Source: Blastomussa wellsi (lineage: Eukaryota > Cnidaria > Anthozoa > Scleractinia > Plerogyridae). From it: a DNA stretch of 64,000 nucleotides. Shown piece by piece: positions 40,401 to 53,149 of the stretch. Positions within the stretch are counted from its first letter, which is position 1. Each line of letters begins with the position of its first letter. The stretch lies in the NCBI GenBank assembly GCA_947652115.1, contig OX393562.1:26124003-26188002 (forward strand). Direction: 5' to 3'. The translations under genes and the position numbers were made by a program. Below the pieces are notes generated by a model, which searched no databases, was not told where the DNA came from, and was given only the letters and a program-made list of their open reading frames with translations.

Positions 40401-43400
40401 AGATTACGAGGTGCTACACTTCAGGAATATTAATAATCTATACGGACAAAACAATCAATCTAAACCATTGCGGTGGAAACTGAAAGATTTGAAATAACGA
40501 TTTGAATAGATACTTCAACTTATTACATCAATTTTGTGGTACATCAATTTGAAAGCGCGTATTCATTAAGAACTCGGAGCCTAGTGTGGACAACAGACAT
40601 GACAGGAAACCAATTTTCCAGATGGCACATCTCAGATGGACTCTGATTCATGACAAATGGCCTATTCAAAAACTAAAATCTATTTATTTCCACTGGGCTA
40701 AGAACTGCCACAACACACTCAAGGCCTTGTATTTTTACAATAGCTTTTATTAATCAACTTTAATTTAACTGAAGTGAATCGCGAAACAGTTTTAAAAAGA
40801 ACTTTAAGGATTTCACCTTTTTGTGATCTAAGCAAATGGATTAGATGAAAGCCAATCGAAAGTGGTCTTTGAAAAACCACATGTTAAGTTTCAGCCTAAT
40901 GTTTCAAATTGTGCACTTCTAAATGGATTTTTAAAGAAGACGTAGGTTCCGGTAATTAACTTTTTAATACTTTTAACCGGCGTCTTTTCGACAACTGTCG
41001 TCAAATTATGACTTGATTTTTGTATTGCGCGCTTCATGTGACAGGTCATGCTTTTCTAGTCCATAAAACGATATCAACAATAAAAAAATCAACTTTGAGA
41101 TTTTATCACCTAGCATCACTTCGTAGAGTTCAAATAACGTGGACATCGAGTGTAAAAATATATTTAATAATTGGACTACAAGCCCAGTTTTTTTATGAGC
41201 GAATAGTCAACGAGGTGCAGGCGCGTTTCCTGTTGCTCATTGGGGCCGGGTACTCAGTAGTCCGTCGCAAACTGCAATTTTATGTTCTCCCCGTAATGGT
41301 TATAGCACTGAGTGGAGACCAATTCGGTCTGCGTGATCATAAGAGTGATTAACAAAATCGGACGATTTGGTAGTGACCGTAGCGGGAGTCGGATTTGTTT
41401 AATGGTCTTTAATCACGAGTATAAAAATATAGATTTAACCAAAGCGGAGCTCCATAGTTTTTGCTGGTATTCATAATTTACGAAAATGCTCTCATTGAAA
41501 ATACTAGCGTACCGGACGGAACCCCCCCCAAGAAAGATTCCATAGCCGAAAAAAAAATCAATTCCAATCGCACAAAATACCGTTGAGTTCGAGGGTGACC
41601 GTGGAAAATGGCCATGTTATTCTGGTCAGCGGATGCCATGTTTCACAGATGTCAATTGACCTAACATATATGCAATATCAAATTTGTGAGCTTATGGCGT
41701 TATATATCCCCGCCAAGATTCGACTTTCGCTTTCGATGTTTTGTAGGTGGACCTATTTCTGGAGTGCTATGACGCGCTACGATGTTGCGCGACTTCTTAC
41801 GTGCGTGCGTACGTAGGGAGCATGCACTCGTGAGCCATGCCGCCAGCCAGTTTGACCATGAAAATGAACTGTATGATTCTCTTATTGTATGCGTGCGTTT
41901 TTCCAATTTCTATGGCTATTCGGCGGATCATAACTATAACAAAATTCGAAGAAAATTCTGACAAAGCGAAGCCTGTGACGATTTGCCATCACCATATGAT
42001 AAAAAGAGCAATTTTCGAACCTGAAGGTTTCAGTAATACCAAGCATTATCACACGACTAAGCTAGTCGGACCTATATAACTAGAATCGGCCAATCAGATT
42101 GCTCAATTACCGGACTCAATTACCTGGACCGGATATTGTCCCGAATGATCCCGCACACGATTTCTGAATAAACTTGACTTACATGAAAAACCCTCCTGTA
42201 CCTTGTATCGCTTTCTCAAACAACATTAAGGAATTTTTTCTGACCAAACACTCGGTGGGTGCTTGGTCATAATTCATTTCTTTCTCAATAGTTTCCGCTG
42301 TCCGATTCTGTCCATAAAAATATGATTCAGTCGTGAAGTATATCTCGTATTAATCAATCAAGCAGTATTCAGTCAATCTCGTTCCCAGGGGCCGCGATCC
42401 TTTTGCTCAAGAGTAACATGGGCTCTGGGTACGAGATTGGTATTCACTCAAAAGGAATCAAACAAAGAGCAGGCGCTGTGCCGCCGTTAACCCTCTTATC
42501 ATTTGTGTGTAGGAAATAGTGTCGTTTAACTTGCGAGAGGAACCAGTGATATTCGTGGGGCTCAATCACGACTTCCTGCCTTACTCTCCTCGGGACCCAA
42601 GTAGTCTGAAAGGTAACATTGCTAATCATGGAGTCAAACCTGAAGAACTCGCTGAAACAGAACTCAAAATAAGAGAAGAGGTAAAGGCGTCATTTTTGTG
42701 TGCTACGTATTTTTTAATCTTTCTAGGGACCACGTTCTTGGCTGTAAGAAAAAAATGAAAGCGACCAACTTACCCACTATTTCCATGGAAAGCATTTAAC
42801 AAGCCACTTTCGAGTTGCCTTCTACCTTTGTTTCAAAACGAGTTTTGGTGCACAACCATGGATATGGAAATGAGTTTGATTTTCAAGACAAAAGACGTGC
42901 TAGTAAAACGCATTTTCATACGAAAGGTTTTGCACCTATACTCTTCTTAAAATAAAGGGAAACAGCATGTCGGAAATGGACTATTTTAAATTTCTAACCG
43001 TCAGATGTTATTTCTATATGTCATGGGCGTAGAATGGATTTTTCAAGGAGGAGGGGGGGGGGGGGGGGGGGGGAGGAGGCACACTGTATGTTCGGATTGG
43101 CCCGTTTTCTCCCTGAATATTGTATGTTTTTTACTCAACTGAAAAAGTATCACAAGGGGGGTGGGGGTGGGGGGTTGATCACGGGCACCCCAGGCCCCCA
43201 CCCTAGCTACGACGTTGTATGTTGGACTAGTGTAAGAATGACAGGCCAAACGCCCGCAAAATTTCAACGCAAGATACTGCAACGTGTGCAACGATGCTGC
43301 GTAATGTTGCGTGCATTTGGCCGAGCCTTCATAGTACCTTTCTCCACTCAAGAGTGCAAATGTGTGCCTACAAATTATTACGGAATAACAGAGTAGCAAC

Positions 43401-46400
43401 ATTTCTAGTCCATACTCCGGCTATGTGAGCTTCTTGGTCCGTAAATGGAGTGCACTTTTTTCTTTGCCCTTCCACAAGGGTACCAACAATGTGTCTTCCA
43501 CTGTACCTTCGGGGTCTACAACAACAACAACAACAACAACATACGCTTTATTACCATTTTTAGTAGTCTCCCACATTTTTGTAGTGAAAACATTTTTGTT
43601 GGCTTGTTTTCGTTGCAGATAATTAGGTTTTCAATTGACGAAAATGGGAAATTTTATTTCTACAATAACGTGGAAACGTTCGAAGATGAGCCGCACACAT
43701 ACAAGGTTGCATATGAAGAAGACTTGTGCGTGCTGGATGAGATCTATAGTAGACAAATCTTTCTCACTCCTTTTCTTAGGTAAGCGATTGGTGCGGATCC
43801 CGAGGGTTAATATTGACGCTTTGAGAAGGGTTTAACGAGCGCATTATTTTAAGACGTTTGCTCTAAGACTGTTTAGGTTTACTTCCTTGGCTGGGAAGAG
43901 AATTATTAAACCAAAGGGTTAAACGCAATACTTGTGGAGACTGAAGAGATTTTCACTTGGCTGTAGAAAGTAACTCGAGTTTGTTTTGTTTGTTTGTTTG
44001 TTTTTGCATTACTGATTTGTTCATCAAAAATAATTAATGATCGTGACGTACGACCAAGCTGTCCCCTCGCAGAGTCTCATCACGAGTTTTTATTCGCAGG
44101 TATTCTCGGATCCCTATAACTGCCACAAATGCTCCTGAAGAGCAAGACTTTGACCAGTTCATCAGCGCCATTAAAGACATCCCTCAGTTGTTTGATAACA
44201 ACTCTTCAGCTCCTTTGCCGGCCATGGTGTTCAACTGTCATGTCGGCCAAGGTCGCACCACCACTGGCATGGTGATTGGCTGTTTAATCATGTCACACAG
44301 GACTGGCTTCCCGTCCGAAGCACAGTAAGTGCGATAAGATTCGTCACATGACTTTCAAAGGCGTTGTCGAACGTGCGAGCGTCGAGCGCGCTCGGGGCAG
44401 AACAAAAAAAGAAAAAATAGGAAAAAGTGGGGAGGGGGTTAATTTCTATGTCACCTTAAGAATTTCAAAAAGCAGCGGCTTCTTCGTTATTCATAATAGT
44501 TTTCGTATTAGGGGATTGTTATTTCTCGTTGTTTCCTTCCAGCACCATTCCATTGCCTGTCGATGAAAACAATCCAAACCTGGAACGAGGAGAATTTAGG
44601 ATAATTCAACAGCTGGTGAAAAATCTCCCCAGTGGGAGACAGATTAAACAAGAGGTATGGTACTGATTCGCCAGGGGACACGAACAGCTGTTTACTGCAC
44701 GAATTCTAGTAACGATTATGAATATGGGAAGGTATGGAAACTCCGTCGAAGAGAAGAGAGAAAGACCTTATAGAAAACTTGTGAGGAGTTGGTTGATAAC
44801 GAAAATTTACATGGAAATAAATAGCTTAAAGTTGTTCAAAGATAATACATGCTTACTTTATCTGTTTTATATTGCAGACGCCAATATTTAGCTTGTTTAC
44901 TGAATATTCTTCATTTTAATACAAAAAACCCAACGACGTGCATATCGACATTTCAGAAAATTGAGACACGTGTTAAAAGAATGAGTGGATGTTCTTCATT
45001 TACTGATGCTTTGAATTTTCCAAGGTGGATTCTGTTATTGACATCTGTTCTGACGTCATGAACTTGCGGTCCGTCAGTTATGAGTGCAAATGTAAACTGG
45101 AAGAGATAAAAGATGACTATAAAATTGAGGCAAGTGTTTTTGGGGTAACATAAGGTAAATGGTCATTAGAGTTCAGGAAGAGACTTCAGTTACGTTAATA
45201 AATCAAATTTGACGGAATTATTTGACGTTAAAAGCAACCTCAAGTTCTTTTGATTCTTTTAAATCCAGTTTGTCAGCGTTTCTTATGCAATAGTATTTTA
45301 TTTATTTCATTTTATATATTATTTAAGATTTTCGATTCACAGATGCCTTATTTTAAATAGCTATTGTAGATGTAGAAAACCAAACAAGTAAAGAAACTAA
45401 CAGACAAACAAACAGACAGACAAAAAAAAAACAAGAACCGACTGTCCTGAGTTTCACGTTACTGAAGCAAAACAAAGATGAAAGAAACAAAAAGAGCAGC
45501 AAATTAACAAATATTTTGAATGCCAAATTGCACTGCTTGGTTTAACCATGCCGATTACTTCTTAGGGTCAAAGTGCGCATGAATACTGGTTGAAGAGAGG
45601 TCTGAGTGCTTTAGAGCGATACTTCTTTTTGATCTTGTTCAATGCATATTTGCACGAACAGGTAAGGAATAAGAGCGAATAAATGCATTGTACTGATTTT
45701 TATATCCTATTCTTAAAAGTACCCCCTCTTTAAACCCCATTATCTTAACTGTTTTTACCAGTAATAAGCCACCTCTCCACTACATTAGCCGGCTGATCAT
45801 GAAATTTATCAACAAGAAAATAAATTGTCATTACACTTTTAAAGTTAGGCATCCTTCACATTTTAGTTTTTATTGTTGTTATTTTGTAAAGAATTGTTAC
45901 TAAGCAAACCTAAAACATAAAAAAATCCACTTAATTTCCTTTTTACATTACCAGGAAGTTCGCATGTTAATTCGCATGTTTCGTTGTCGCCCTCCCGTTG
46001 TATTATATTAAATCTCTTTTTTTTTCACTTAGTTTCCACTCATGTTTTCGCAAACGTTCCGGAAATGGATGCAACAGAGGCCTTGGCTCTACAGAATGCT
46101 GAGTCATATTGACGTCATGGAGAAGGGAGTAACGTCAGAATTCACCTGCAAATACCAAAATCAAACTTGCCTGGTAATGAACTGTCACATGGTCACATGG
46201 ACCCCAAATATCTAAAACTTATGATCGTAATTTCAAGTATAGGTTTCTTTGTTGCTTATGACCCAAATATGTGCCATGCCTGAAGTTTGATATATCGAAC
46301 ATGAGCTATTGTTTTGTCATGAAGAATATACATTTCAGGATAACCAGAGGTTTTCGCTTTAGTTCAACCTCTACGAACAAATTCTACGACAAAGTGTTTG

Positions 46401-49400
46401 AAGAAATGAAAAGAGTCTAGTGGGAATAAATCTCTTAACTTACATCCTAGGAGCGCTCTCCACTCGACCAAAGATTCCGGCGGAACTTTCGGAACAGCAG
46501 CGATTGGTTAAGGCATTTCCTGTGAACGTTTCTAGAAAATCTAAAAAGCGGTGAATTTCCGAAATGGGAACCATTCAATCGGAAACCCCATAAGCAAAAT
46601 CTGGCGATGGAAGTGAAATTTCCAAATTTCGAAAATTGTCAACATTGCGGGGTTTCCTTCTTTTTCGTAAATTTTGGGAAACTGCAATAAGTGCCCGAAA
46701 ATCGAGAGAGATGGGCACCGCTTAAAGCACCTAAATATGTCGAAGAAAGCGTTCATAGTCGATAAATCGATAAACTCGATTTAACGTCGTCGCATGTACC
46801 AGCCAATGGCTTCCGGTACAATCAAACGAAAAGCTGTTCCATTCGCTACTGGAAATTTCTGGCAATTCAAACATGGGTTTTTGATGGAATGGAAAACGCC
46901 CTAGAACTCCAGCTGAGATTCCAAAAATATGTTTGTTTTCTGTATTCCTTGAATATTCCTGAAGTTCTATTCCGTATAAATAAGAATCAATGAGAAGCAA
47001 GATAGCGACTGTTTTTATGGTTCGTTGTGTTTTTAGGTTGCAGATGAGCAAGTTAGTCTGGATGTGCTGAGCACCCAGCGGGAATTTGAGGTATTCCTTT
47101 TGAAAACATTTTCAATTAGTTGTGGCAGTTAATGTTAAGGTAGAAATAATTGTCCATTTCCGAGTTCTCCTTTGCGTCAAGTCAAAACGAGTCTAAGTGC
47201 GAAACCATTCATATGAAAATTTGTTTCACCTGCATCTTCATTCTCATGCAAAACGAGCTCATTTTCATATGAATAGTTTCGCTCTATCGTTTTGTTTATC
47301 GTTGTTCTTTATTTCAGGTTTCAAATTTCCGCAAAGTTCCCGGGCTACCCATTTATGGCATGTGCCAACCAGCAAGACAGGTACAATAACGATAACGATA
47401 ACAACGACAATAGAAACAACATCAGAAACAACAACATTAAAAGCCATAAGCGGTTTTGTCATTATAGCAAAGTTATCAAAGCCTTGACTTGTTATCCGCC
47501 TCAGCTTTCAGCTTCTGCAGATAACACAGACCTCGGCCTTGATCAAGAGAGTCCCACTTTCATGCTCGCCTCATTCAGTAATTGTTTTAAAAGTGTTATG
47601 TGGGTTAATCACTTCAGTAGTGCTTCTTACGGTATGTAGAAGATAGACAAGACACGTTAATCATTTTAATAAAAAAGGCAAAGGCAACTTGAAGCCTTAG
47701 CAGCCTTGAATCTTACTTGCACGATCATTCGGTCAACACTGTTCAGTTTAACGCCAGTTGGTGGTTTACGTTTGGCGAGTGTTCTCTTTTATTGACCTTC
47801 CTCTTTCTGTTTAAAGGGGCTGAACCATGTTTCCAGCTATCTTCTTGGACCAAAATGCCTCCATCCCAAGGTTGTCTTCTTTAACTTAAGGGAAGACCTT
47901 GCTGTGGACTGCGATGGGAGCACGTTTAGTCCTAGAGAGGTGAGGAGGCGGTGACCAAGCCCGCGTCTCCAAATAATGGAATTAGGGCCATTAAGAAACC
48001 ACTACGGCGACGTCGAGGGCAACGTCAATTGAAAAATGAGTAATAAATAAAAATTTTAAAAATTAGCCGCCGTGGTCCACGTTCTCCACACGACGCAGAA
48101 TCTGGTCATTTCACGTTGTTGTTTTGCAGAGGACGGCAAAGAAATGAACAAAGAATTATAACGTACGTGCACAGCCATTGTTCTCCTCATTAAACCTTTT
48201 GTTTAGTGACGTTGCCGTTGCCGTCGTGGTTTTCTTAAAGGGACGGTTTTGCGCACGAGTTCACAACTCGAAACCGATTGGTTCACAGACAATAGAGTTG
48301 ATTAGGCTTGCACATGCGCTGAACCGTGAAACTGCCCCTTTAAGCTCCCTAATTTCAAATGGTATGCAACTGGAGAGAGCCTTGTGATGTTAGAATGCAA
48401 ATGAGATAACTCAGTTTTTTATTCTTGGTTTTCACGTGACGTCAAAAAATTTTAAAGACAAAATTCGCTGGGCCTGCGTAATTTTCATTGTCACCACGTG
48501 AAAGAAATCCTAAAAATACACCTATTCACAAGTTTTCAGCTGGATAGTGTCCTTTGTGTTTAAAATACAGCATGTTGAATTTTCGAGATTTCCGCCGTAC
48601 GTGACATCACGATGGCGCCATGGCAAAGCTGTTGTGCTCTAAGAAAAGGTCTTTGCGCAAAAGTTGTGCAGTTTAAACAGTTCAAGTATCAGAAAAGGTG
48701 TGTATGTGCGTATACAGTAGGAATGAGCAGTCGCTTTTGTGGCAAAAGTCAGTGCCAGATGTTTTCTTTGATTTCCGGCCGCCATGTTGGTGCCCATCAA
48801 GCTGGGCACCAACATGGCGTTTCCATACTTTGCGAGAAATGCTTCGGCAAATAACTCGCGAATGGTGTACCGCAATGACCTAAGACTTGGAGATGTTGTT
48901 TACCTATTAACATTTGAATTTATCAGATTTTTTAATTGCATGGTTTCGAGTTTATATTTTGATGGCGTGACAGTGAAAATTAGCTGAAATCTCTGATTAT
49001 ATTTTTACTTCTTTTATATCTTGCTTATATAAGTTGTTAAATATCTTAAACTGTTGACTTCTTTACTTTAGCTTTCCAATTTGACCGACCATATGCCTTT
49101 CAGAGGACTTGATACTTGTGAAGTCGAGGTGAGGACATGCTTATATTTATTTAACTACCATGCATTATGGAACTGATCTCTGAGTTGTGAAGAAAACCTT
49201 GTCATATGTATTTTACGTCTTACGCTTTAAATTTTTGTTTCGGATATTTTCAGCACAAGGAGAATGAATTAAAATCAGAATTATTAAAGAAAGGAAAGAA
49301 AAAACCAACACAGGTAAGTTGGTTGTTACTCTTTCTTTCTGTGTCGGTTTGTACATTGAGCAAACTTAAAAATTAATGTACCTGCGGACCTCTCTCCTCC

Positions 49401-52313
49401 GCGGAGGTTCGAACGTTCGTTATCCGCTGTGCGAGGTGAGTGCAGATTATCCGCTGTGCGAGGTGGAGTTGGAACGTTCGTTATCCACTGTGCGAGGTGA
49501 GTGCACTCACATCGCTCAGCGGATTCTCCCTACCCGAAAAAACACCCTCGAGTCTCTGTGGAGGAGAGAGCCTGCGGACCATCTTGTAATAGACAGAATA
49601 CGTGCGCGGTAAAACACAAGAGAGACCGTCCTTACACTACTATGAATCGATCGACGTAGAAGCTTTGAATTATTCGCCTAAGATTCAAACCTGTTAGAGT
49701 TGTGGGAGGCGCGATGGCCTTATGGTACCGGTTAGAGCGCTGGACTCTGGATCGGAATATAATGGTCAGGGTGGCCGGGTTCGAGCCCTGGCCGGGGCAC
49801 TGTGTTGTGTTCTTGGGCAAGACACTTTACTCTCACAGTATCTCTCTCCACCCAGGATACTGGGTACTGGCGAAATAATGCTGGGGGTAACCATGTAATA
49901 GACTAGTTAGCGTCCCATCGAGTGGGGAGTAGAAATACTCTTTGTAGTTTTATGCTAAGGCAACCGGGATGATCTCAGGCCTGCTGGGCTTCTAGGCTCG
50001 TACGCGGACATTTACCTGTTACAAATTATTACTTCTTTTAGGTTTACAGAGATCTCCAACGTGCCCCCGAAGAACACGAGTTCAGCAGTATACTGACCAT
50101 GCGAGAGGCGGCAGAGCTATGCATGGCAAAAAATCCACAGACATTGTATTTTAGAATACCATTACCAGAAGACAAAGCACCCGAGGAGAAGGTATGGCCA
50201 AGAAACTCGTGAGTGAATAATGACACAACTGTAATGTATTTAAAACCACGACGATAAAGTTTAATACCTGAGGCTATACTGAAGCAGATGGCTTGTACGT
50301 GTCGCCAGGGTAGAGATACGGCAACAGCAACAGCAAAAACAAAAACAACAACAACAACAAGCACATAAATAAACAAATATCCAACAGCAGTTTATTCGAG
50401 AGCAAACAAATCTACAATAAATCATATACACTTCTTCACACGGCGTTGGAAAAACGTTGGGCGGCATACGAGTATTTTAGGTTACTGTTGATTAACAGAC
50501 CAAGGAAAATTGTATTTTTCCTTGCTTCGTAGGACTTTGATCGGATATTATCAATTCTTAACAACCTACACGAGATCTACACAGATGAAGACGGTCCTGC
50601 CATTGTTTTTAACTGCGAGTTAGGCAAGGGTCGAACTACCACAGGCATGGCAATTGCTGCACTTATTTACTGCAACAAGAAGGTAAATTCATGTTTTTGC
50701 GGACTTCTTTGACATGTATTACTGTCCTATACACTATCTTACGTCCCCTGGTTCATGTTTTGAGAATTTTGCTTGTAAAATTTTGAAGTGTGGAATAAAT
50801 CCATTTAATATTTCTGTATTAACAATTATGTATGTACGCGTTTCAGGGTTTTCCCGTTGGTACTAAAGTCGACGAACAAGATCCAGCTTGTGTCCCCAAT
50901 GCGAAGTATACATTGGCCGAGTTCTCGGTGAGCAATTCAAAGAATCGCTTGTGCGGCGTGCTAGACATTTTCAAACTCATTAAGCTAAAACAAAGGAAAT
51001 CGGCCGTAGTTTCGAAATGTAATCTTACTTAGCATTGATTTTAAAGATTTTATTTATTTGTTTTCTACATTTAGTTTTAGTTTCGATTGAGAAGTAATAT
51101 ATCAAACACGAGAGACGGTGTTTCATAACATTCCCAAACACCTTGAAATTCGTCAAAAATACTCCGCTGCATTGTTAGAAGCTAACGTAACGTTTTCTGT
51201 CACTAAGTTATGTAATGTACTCCATTGCTCTATTTTATCGTATTGTGCAAAAAAAAAAATAAAATAAAATCTACATTTTGTGAACAGAAGTGAGTTGGGA
51301 GTGGCGTTGGGTTGGGGATTGAATTTTAGAAGATTCGGATGGTAGTAAGTAATTGCTATCGTCTGTACCTCGTAAAGGAGATCAGGGCATTACTCTAAGC
51401 ACTCCAAGAGAAGATAAGTTCAATGAACTTAGTTTCTTTGTGCCGTTTCAGGTTATCCGCCACCTTAAAAGAGTTCTGCCCAGCGGTCCGCAAAGGAAAC
51501 GAGAGGTCGATTATGTACTGGACAGAATTTCAGAGACCATGACGCCCATGCATTACCATTCAAGAGAAGTTATCTTCTCCACTTTTAATTTGGTGAGTTG
51601 GATTAAAAAAATTAGAAAGGCGCAGTTCCTGGTGGAAAATACGGTAGTCTGTCGTGGTTGTTGTTGTTGGCCTGCCCCCTCAGCTGAGGGCACAGATCAG
51701 AAATATGAGCATGCTCCACGGCTTCAGTTTGTCATGGTTCTTATATTAATTAAACAGTGCCCAACCGACCTTGTTGTCTAGAATCTGCTTTCCTGATTTC
51801 CTGCTTACCAGTTTCTTAGCAACCCAGCTATCTAACCACCAATCTACGACTCCGGCTTGATGAGAAAATACGGTAGCATTATAACAAGAATTCTTATCAT
51901 AGCAAAACTATCAGTATTACAACAATTTTGAAAAACTGGTTTCTACTCCAAGTGACATGAGATCATTACAACATATAAAATGTATAAGAAGACCTAACTG
52001 CCATCTTTGCTTTTCACAGTATCGCAATGGTGTCTGTGTACAGCGCGAGGAAATTCCAGAACTTCGGAAAAGAGGCCTGTATTTGTTGGAGAGATATTTC
52101 TATCTTATTCTGTTCAACACGTACCTTCACATGGAGAGGAGAACCAAATGGCAACGTTCTTTTAGTCAATGGATGACTGAAGTAGCAACAGCGGCAGGCG
52201 TTTATGAAATTCTCGACAACTTTGGATTTCACGATTTTGAAAAGACCGAGGAACGCTTGCGAGCCTTGCGCTGGAGGTGGCGGGAGAGTTACAAGGGGAA
52301 ACTGTCTAACTGA
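37474..52313 (+). CDS. PALD1: Paladin, complete, 18 coding exons
   Basis: Exons: 37474-37875, 42513-42680, 43619-43779, 44100-44324, 44543-44654, 45025-45129, 45566-45661, 46033-46173, 47037-47090, 47318-47380, 47817-47939, 49072-49128, 49254-49313, 50042-50191, 50533-50682, 50847-50927, 51452-51592, 52020-52313. They join in one frame of 860 codons, close to vertebrate paladin length. The N-terminus MGTGASS is a likely N-myristoylation signal. Family blocks include YGAPNFR...VYGMGQPS (about 106-122), VSFNLREEPV, LERYFFLILFNAYLHEQ, FRKVPGLPIYGMCQP, and the closing SETMTPMHYH and LERYFYLILFN. There are two phosphatase-like CX5R loops: C290-R296 (FNCHVGQGRT) and C667-R673 (FNCELGKGRT), each with Asn rather than His before Cys. 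Vertebrate paladin is a cytosolic, membrane-associated regulator of receptor signalling with reported phosphoinositide phosphatase activity; function here is by homology. Nearly all introns are phase 0, and the one after exon 6 has a GC donor. Confidence 0.96.
37876..42512 (+). other. Paladin intron 1
   Basis: A 4.6-kb intron with a GTAAGA donor and tgtgtag acceptor. It contains AT-rich sequence, a short (ta)n at about 40031-40046 and a compact inverted repeat at 42379-42441 whose ends (caatctcgttcccag / ctgggtacgagattg) resemble those of the MITE at 52905. No nested gene was recognised. Confidence 0.6.
42379..42441. repeat. Short inverted repeat related to the 52905 MITE
   Basis: The ends caatctcgttcccag and ctgggtacgagattg are near-perfect inverses. 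The motif order 'tctcgt(t/c)ccca(g)' then 'ggccgcg(a/c)tccttttg' matches the left terminus of the 52905-53149 element. It is probably an internally deleted relative. Confidence 0.55.
43023..43215. repeat. G-rich repeat in paladin intron 2
   Basis: It starts 'tgggcgtagaatggatttttcaaggagg' and ends 'ccctagctacgacg', with G-runs near 43051-43072 and 43156-43175. The 'gggcgtag...ggatttttcaagg' start resembles a common marine-invertebrate MITE type; inferred only. Confidence 0.4.
45130..45565 (+). other. GC-AG intron of paladin (intron 6)
   Basis: Exon 6 ends ATTGAG and the intron starts GCAAGT. The frame continues exactly into exon 7 (GQSAHEYWLKRG) after the cttag acceptor. No GT donor nearby preserves the frame. 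GC donors with an otherwise perfect consensus (AG|GCAAGT) are the known minor class of U2 introns. Confidence 0.85.
47991..48238. mobile_element. TTAA-flanked MITE in paladin intron 11
   Basis: TTAA (47991-47994) is followed by gaaaccactacggcgacg. The far end is the inverse (cgtcgtggttttc) followed by TTAA (48235-48238). Terminal inverted repeats extend about 30 bp with mismatches. It directly abuts the next element. Confidence 0.75.
48235..48343. mobile_element. Second TTAA-flanked MITE sharing a TTAA with its neighbour
   Basis: TTAA (48235-48238) then AGGGACGGTTT; the other end is AACCGTGAAACTGCCCCT then TTAA (48340-48343). The right end CCCCTTTAA matches the ends of the copies at 6415 and 35705. 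About 109 bp, no ORF. Confidence 0.7.
48780..48818. repeat. Perfect hairpin of about 16-bp arms in paladin intron 11
   Basis: The arms 'cgccatgttggtgccc' and 'gggcaccaacatggcg' are separated by a few bases (atcaagct). The same 'gccatgttgg' word begins an inverted pair in the SLC6 intron near 62972-63036, so it is probably a repeat-derived foldback. Confidence 0.6.
49376..49600. repeat. Inverted-repeat element with internal tandem units, paladin intron 13
   Basis: The left end 'tgcggacctctctcctccgc' is partly inverted at the right end 'gtggaggagagagcctgcgg'. Between them, units of the form 'ttatcc(g/a)ctgtgcgaggt' occur three times. No TSD resolved. Confidence 0.5.
49703..50010 (+). repeat. 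tRNA-derived SINE (family A), most complete copy
   Basis: Starts 'tgtgggaggcgcgatggcc', with a pol III A-box region (CTTATGGTACCGGTTAGAG) and B-box GGTTCGAGCCC. The body 'ggggcactgtgttgtgttcttgggcaag' follows, then 'atgctgggggtaacc' and the tail 'ctgctgggcttctaggctcg'. It lies in paladin intron 13 in sense orientation and served as the reference for the interrupted copies at 6821 and 12775. Confidence 0.8.
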
Positions 52314-52423
52314 GAATTCTGGCGGCAAAAGAAGTCTTCTTATTCAGTTAACCAATTCCTTGGGAAAGTAATTAGACTTGTATTAATACATATCTATATA
52401 AATATTATTTATCGTAACTTATT

Positions 52424-52429
52424 AATAAA
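52424..52429 (+). terminator. Candidate polyadenylation signal of paladin
   Basis: AATAAA lies 111 nt after the paladin stop codon at 52313. It is the first canonical hexamer downstream, so it is a plausible 3' end signal; the cleavage site is unverified. Confidence 0.55.
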
Positions 52430-52904
52430 GTAAAATAGAACGCATAGCCAAGTATTAATTAGTATATGTACCTAAATAATCTTATGGTCCCAAAAATAAG
52501 AGTATTGTTTTATTTACTTAAAGAAAGATATATAAAGTCAGCTAAAAGGGAAATTTTTAATACATTATTTTTAGAAAAGAACACTGAAATAGCCATTTAA
52601 TTGTAGTTACGACCTACATTAATGTACACATATATTTCAAAAGATTTTATAATCCCGGACTTGAGGAAATCGTGCACCAATTATGATTACCACATCTGTG
52701 AAAATTCTTGCCTAGGTGTCTCGAGTAACGACCAGTAATGGCAGCAAGGGTTGAGTTATAAGCTGTACATTTACTATTCCCTATAAAAAAAACACATTTA
52801 ACCACATCTTTGGTACGGTTAGTTTGTGGATCTAGCAGAAATATCAGTAAATTGTAATCATTTCGTCTGAAAATATTTTACATAGTGATGCTCACGAGGC
52901 TGTT

Positions 52905-53149
52905 CATTCTCGTCCCCAGAGGCCGCGCTCCTTTTGGTCAGCAACAAGAATCGCGACCTCTGGCCGCCTCCAAAACCGGAAGTCCGCGATTCACGGACGC
53001 ATCATCAAATATGACAAGCCTGATTGGCTGAAAATTCCAGAACGAGTACTCTGCGCATGCTCATTATTTGGGGGGGGGGGGGGGAGCGGCCAGAGGTCTC
53101 GATTTCGTGGTGCTGACCAGAAGGATCGTGGCCTCTGGGGACGAGAATG
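52905..53149. mobile_element. Mutator-like MITE with 9-bp target duplication
   Basis: About 38-bp terminal inverted repeats (cattctcgtccccagagg... / ...cctctggggacgagaatg) bound a 245-bp element. It is flanked on both sides by gaggctgtt (52896-52904 and 53150-53158). A 9-bp duplication with long TIRs is the signature of Mutator-type transposition. A G-run lies near 53070-53084. No transposase. Confidence 0.8.

Noticed and set aside
41837..42079. 80-codon frame with a signal-peptide-like start
   Set aside because: It sits in paladin intron 1, has no recognisable domain and no supporting context.
49703..49800. Possible functional tRNA with A and B boxes
   Set aside because: The same head with the same non-tRNA body occurs four times in the window; this is a SINE.
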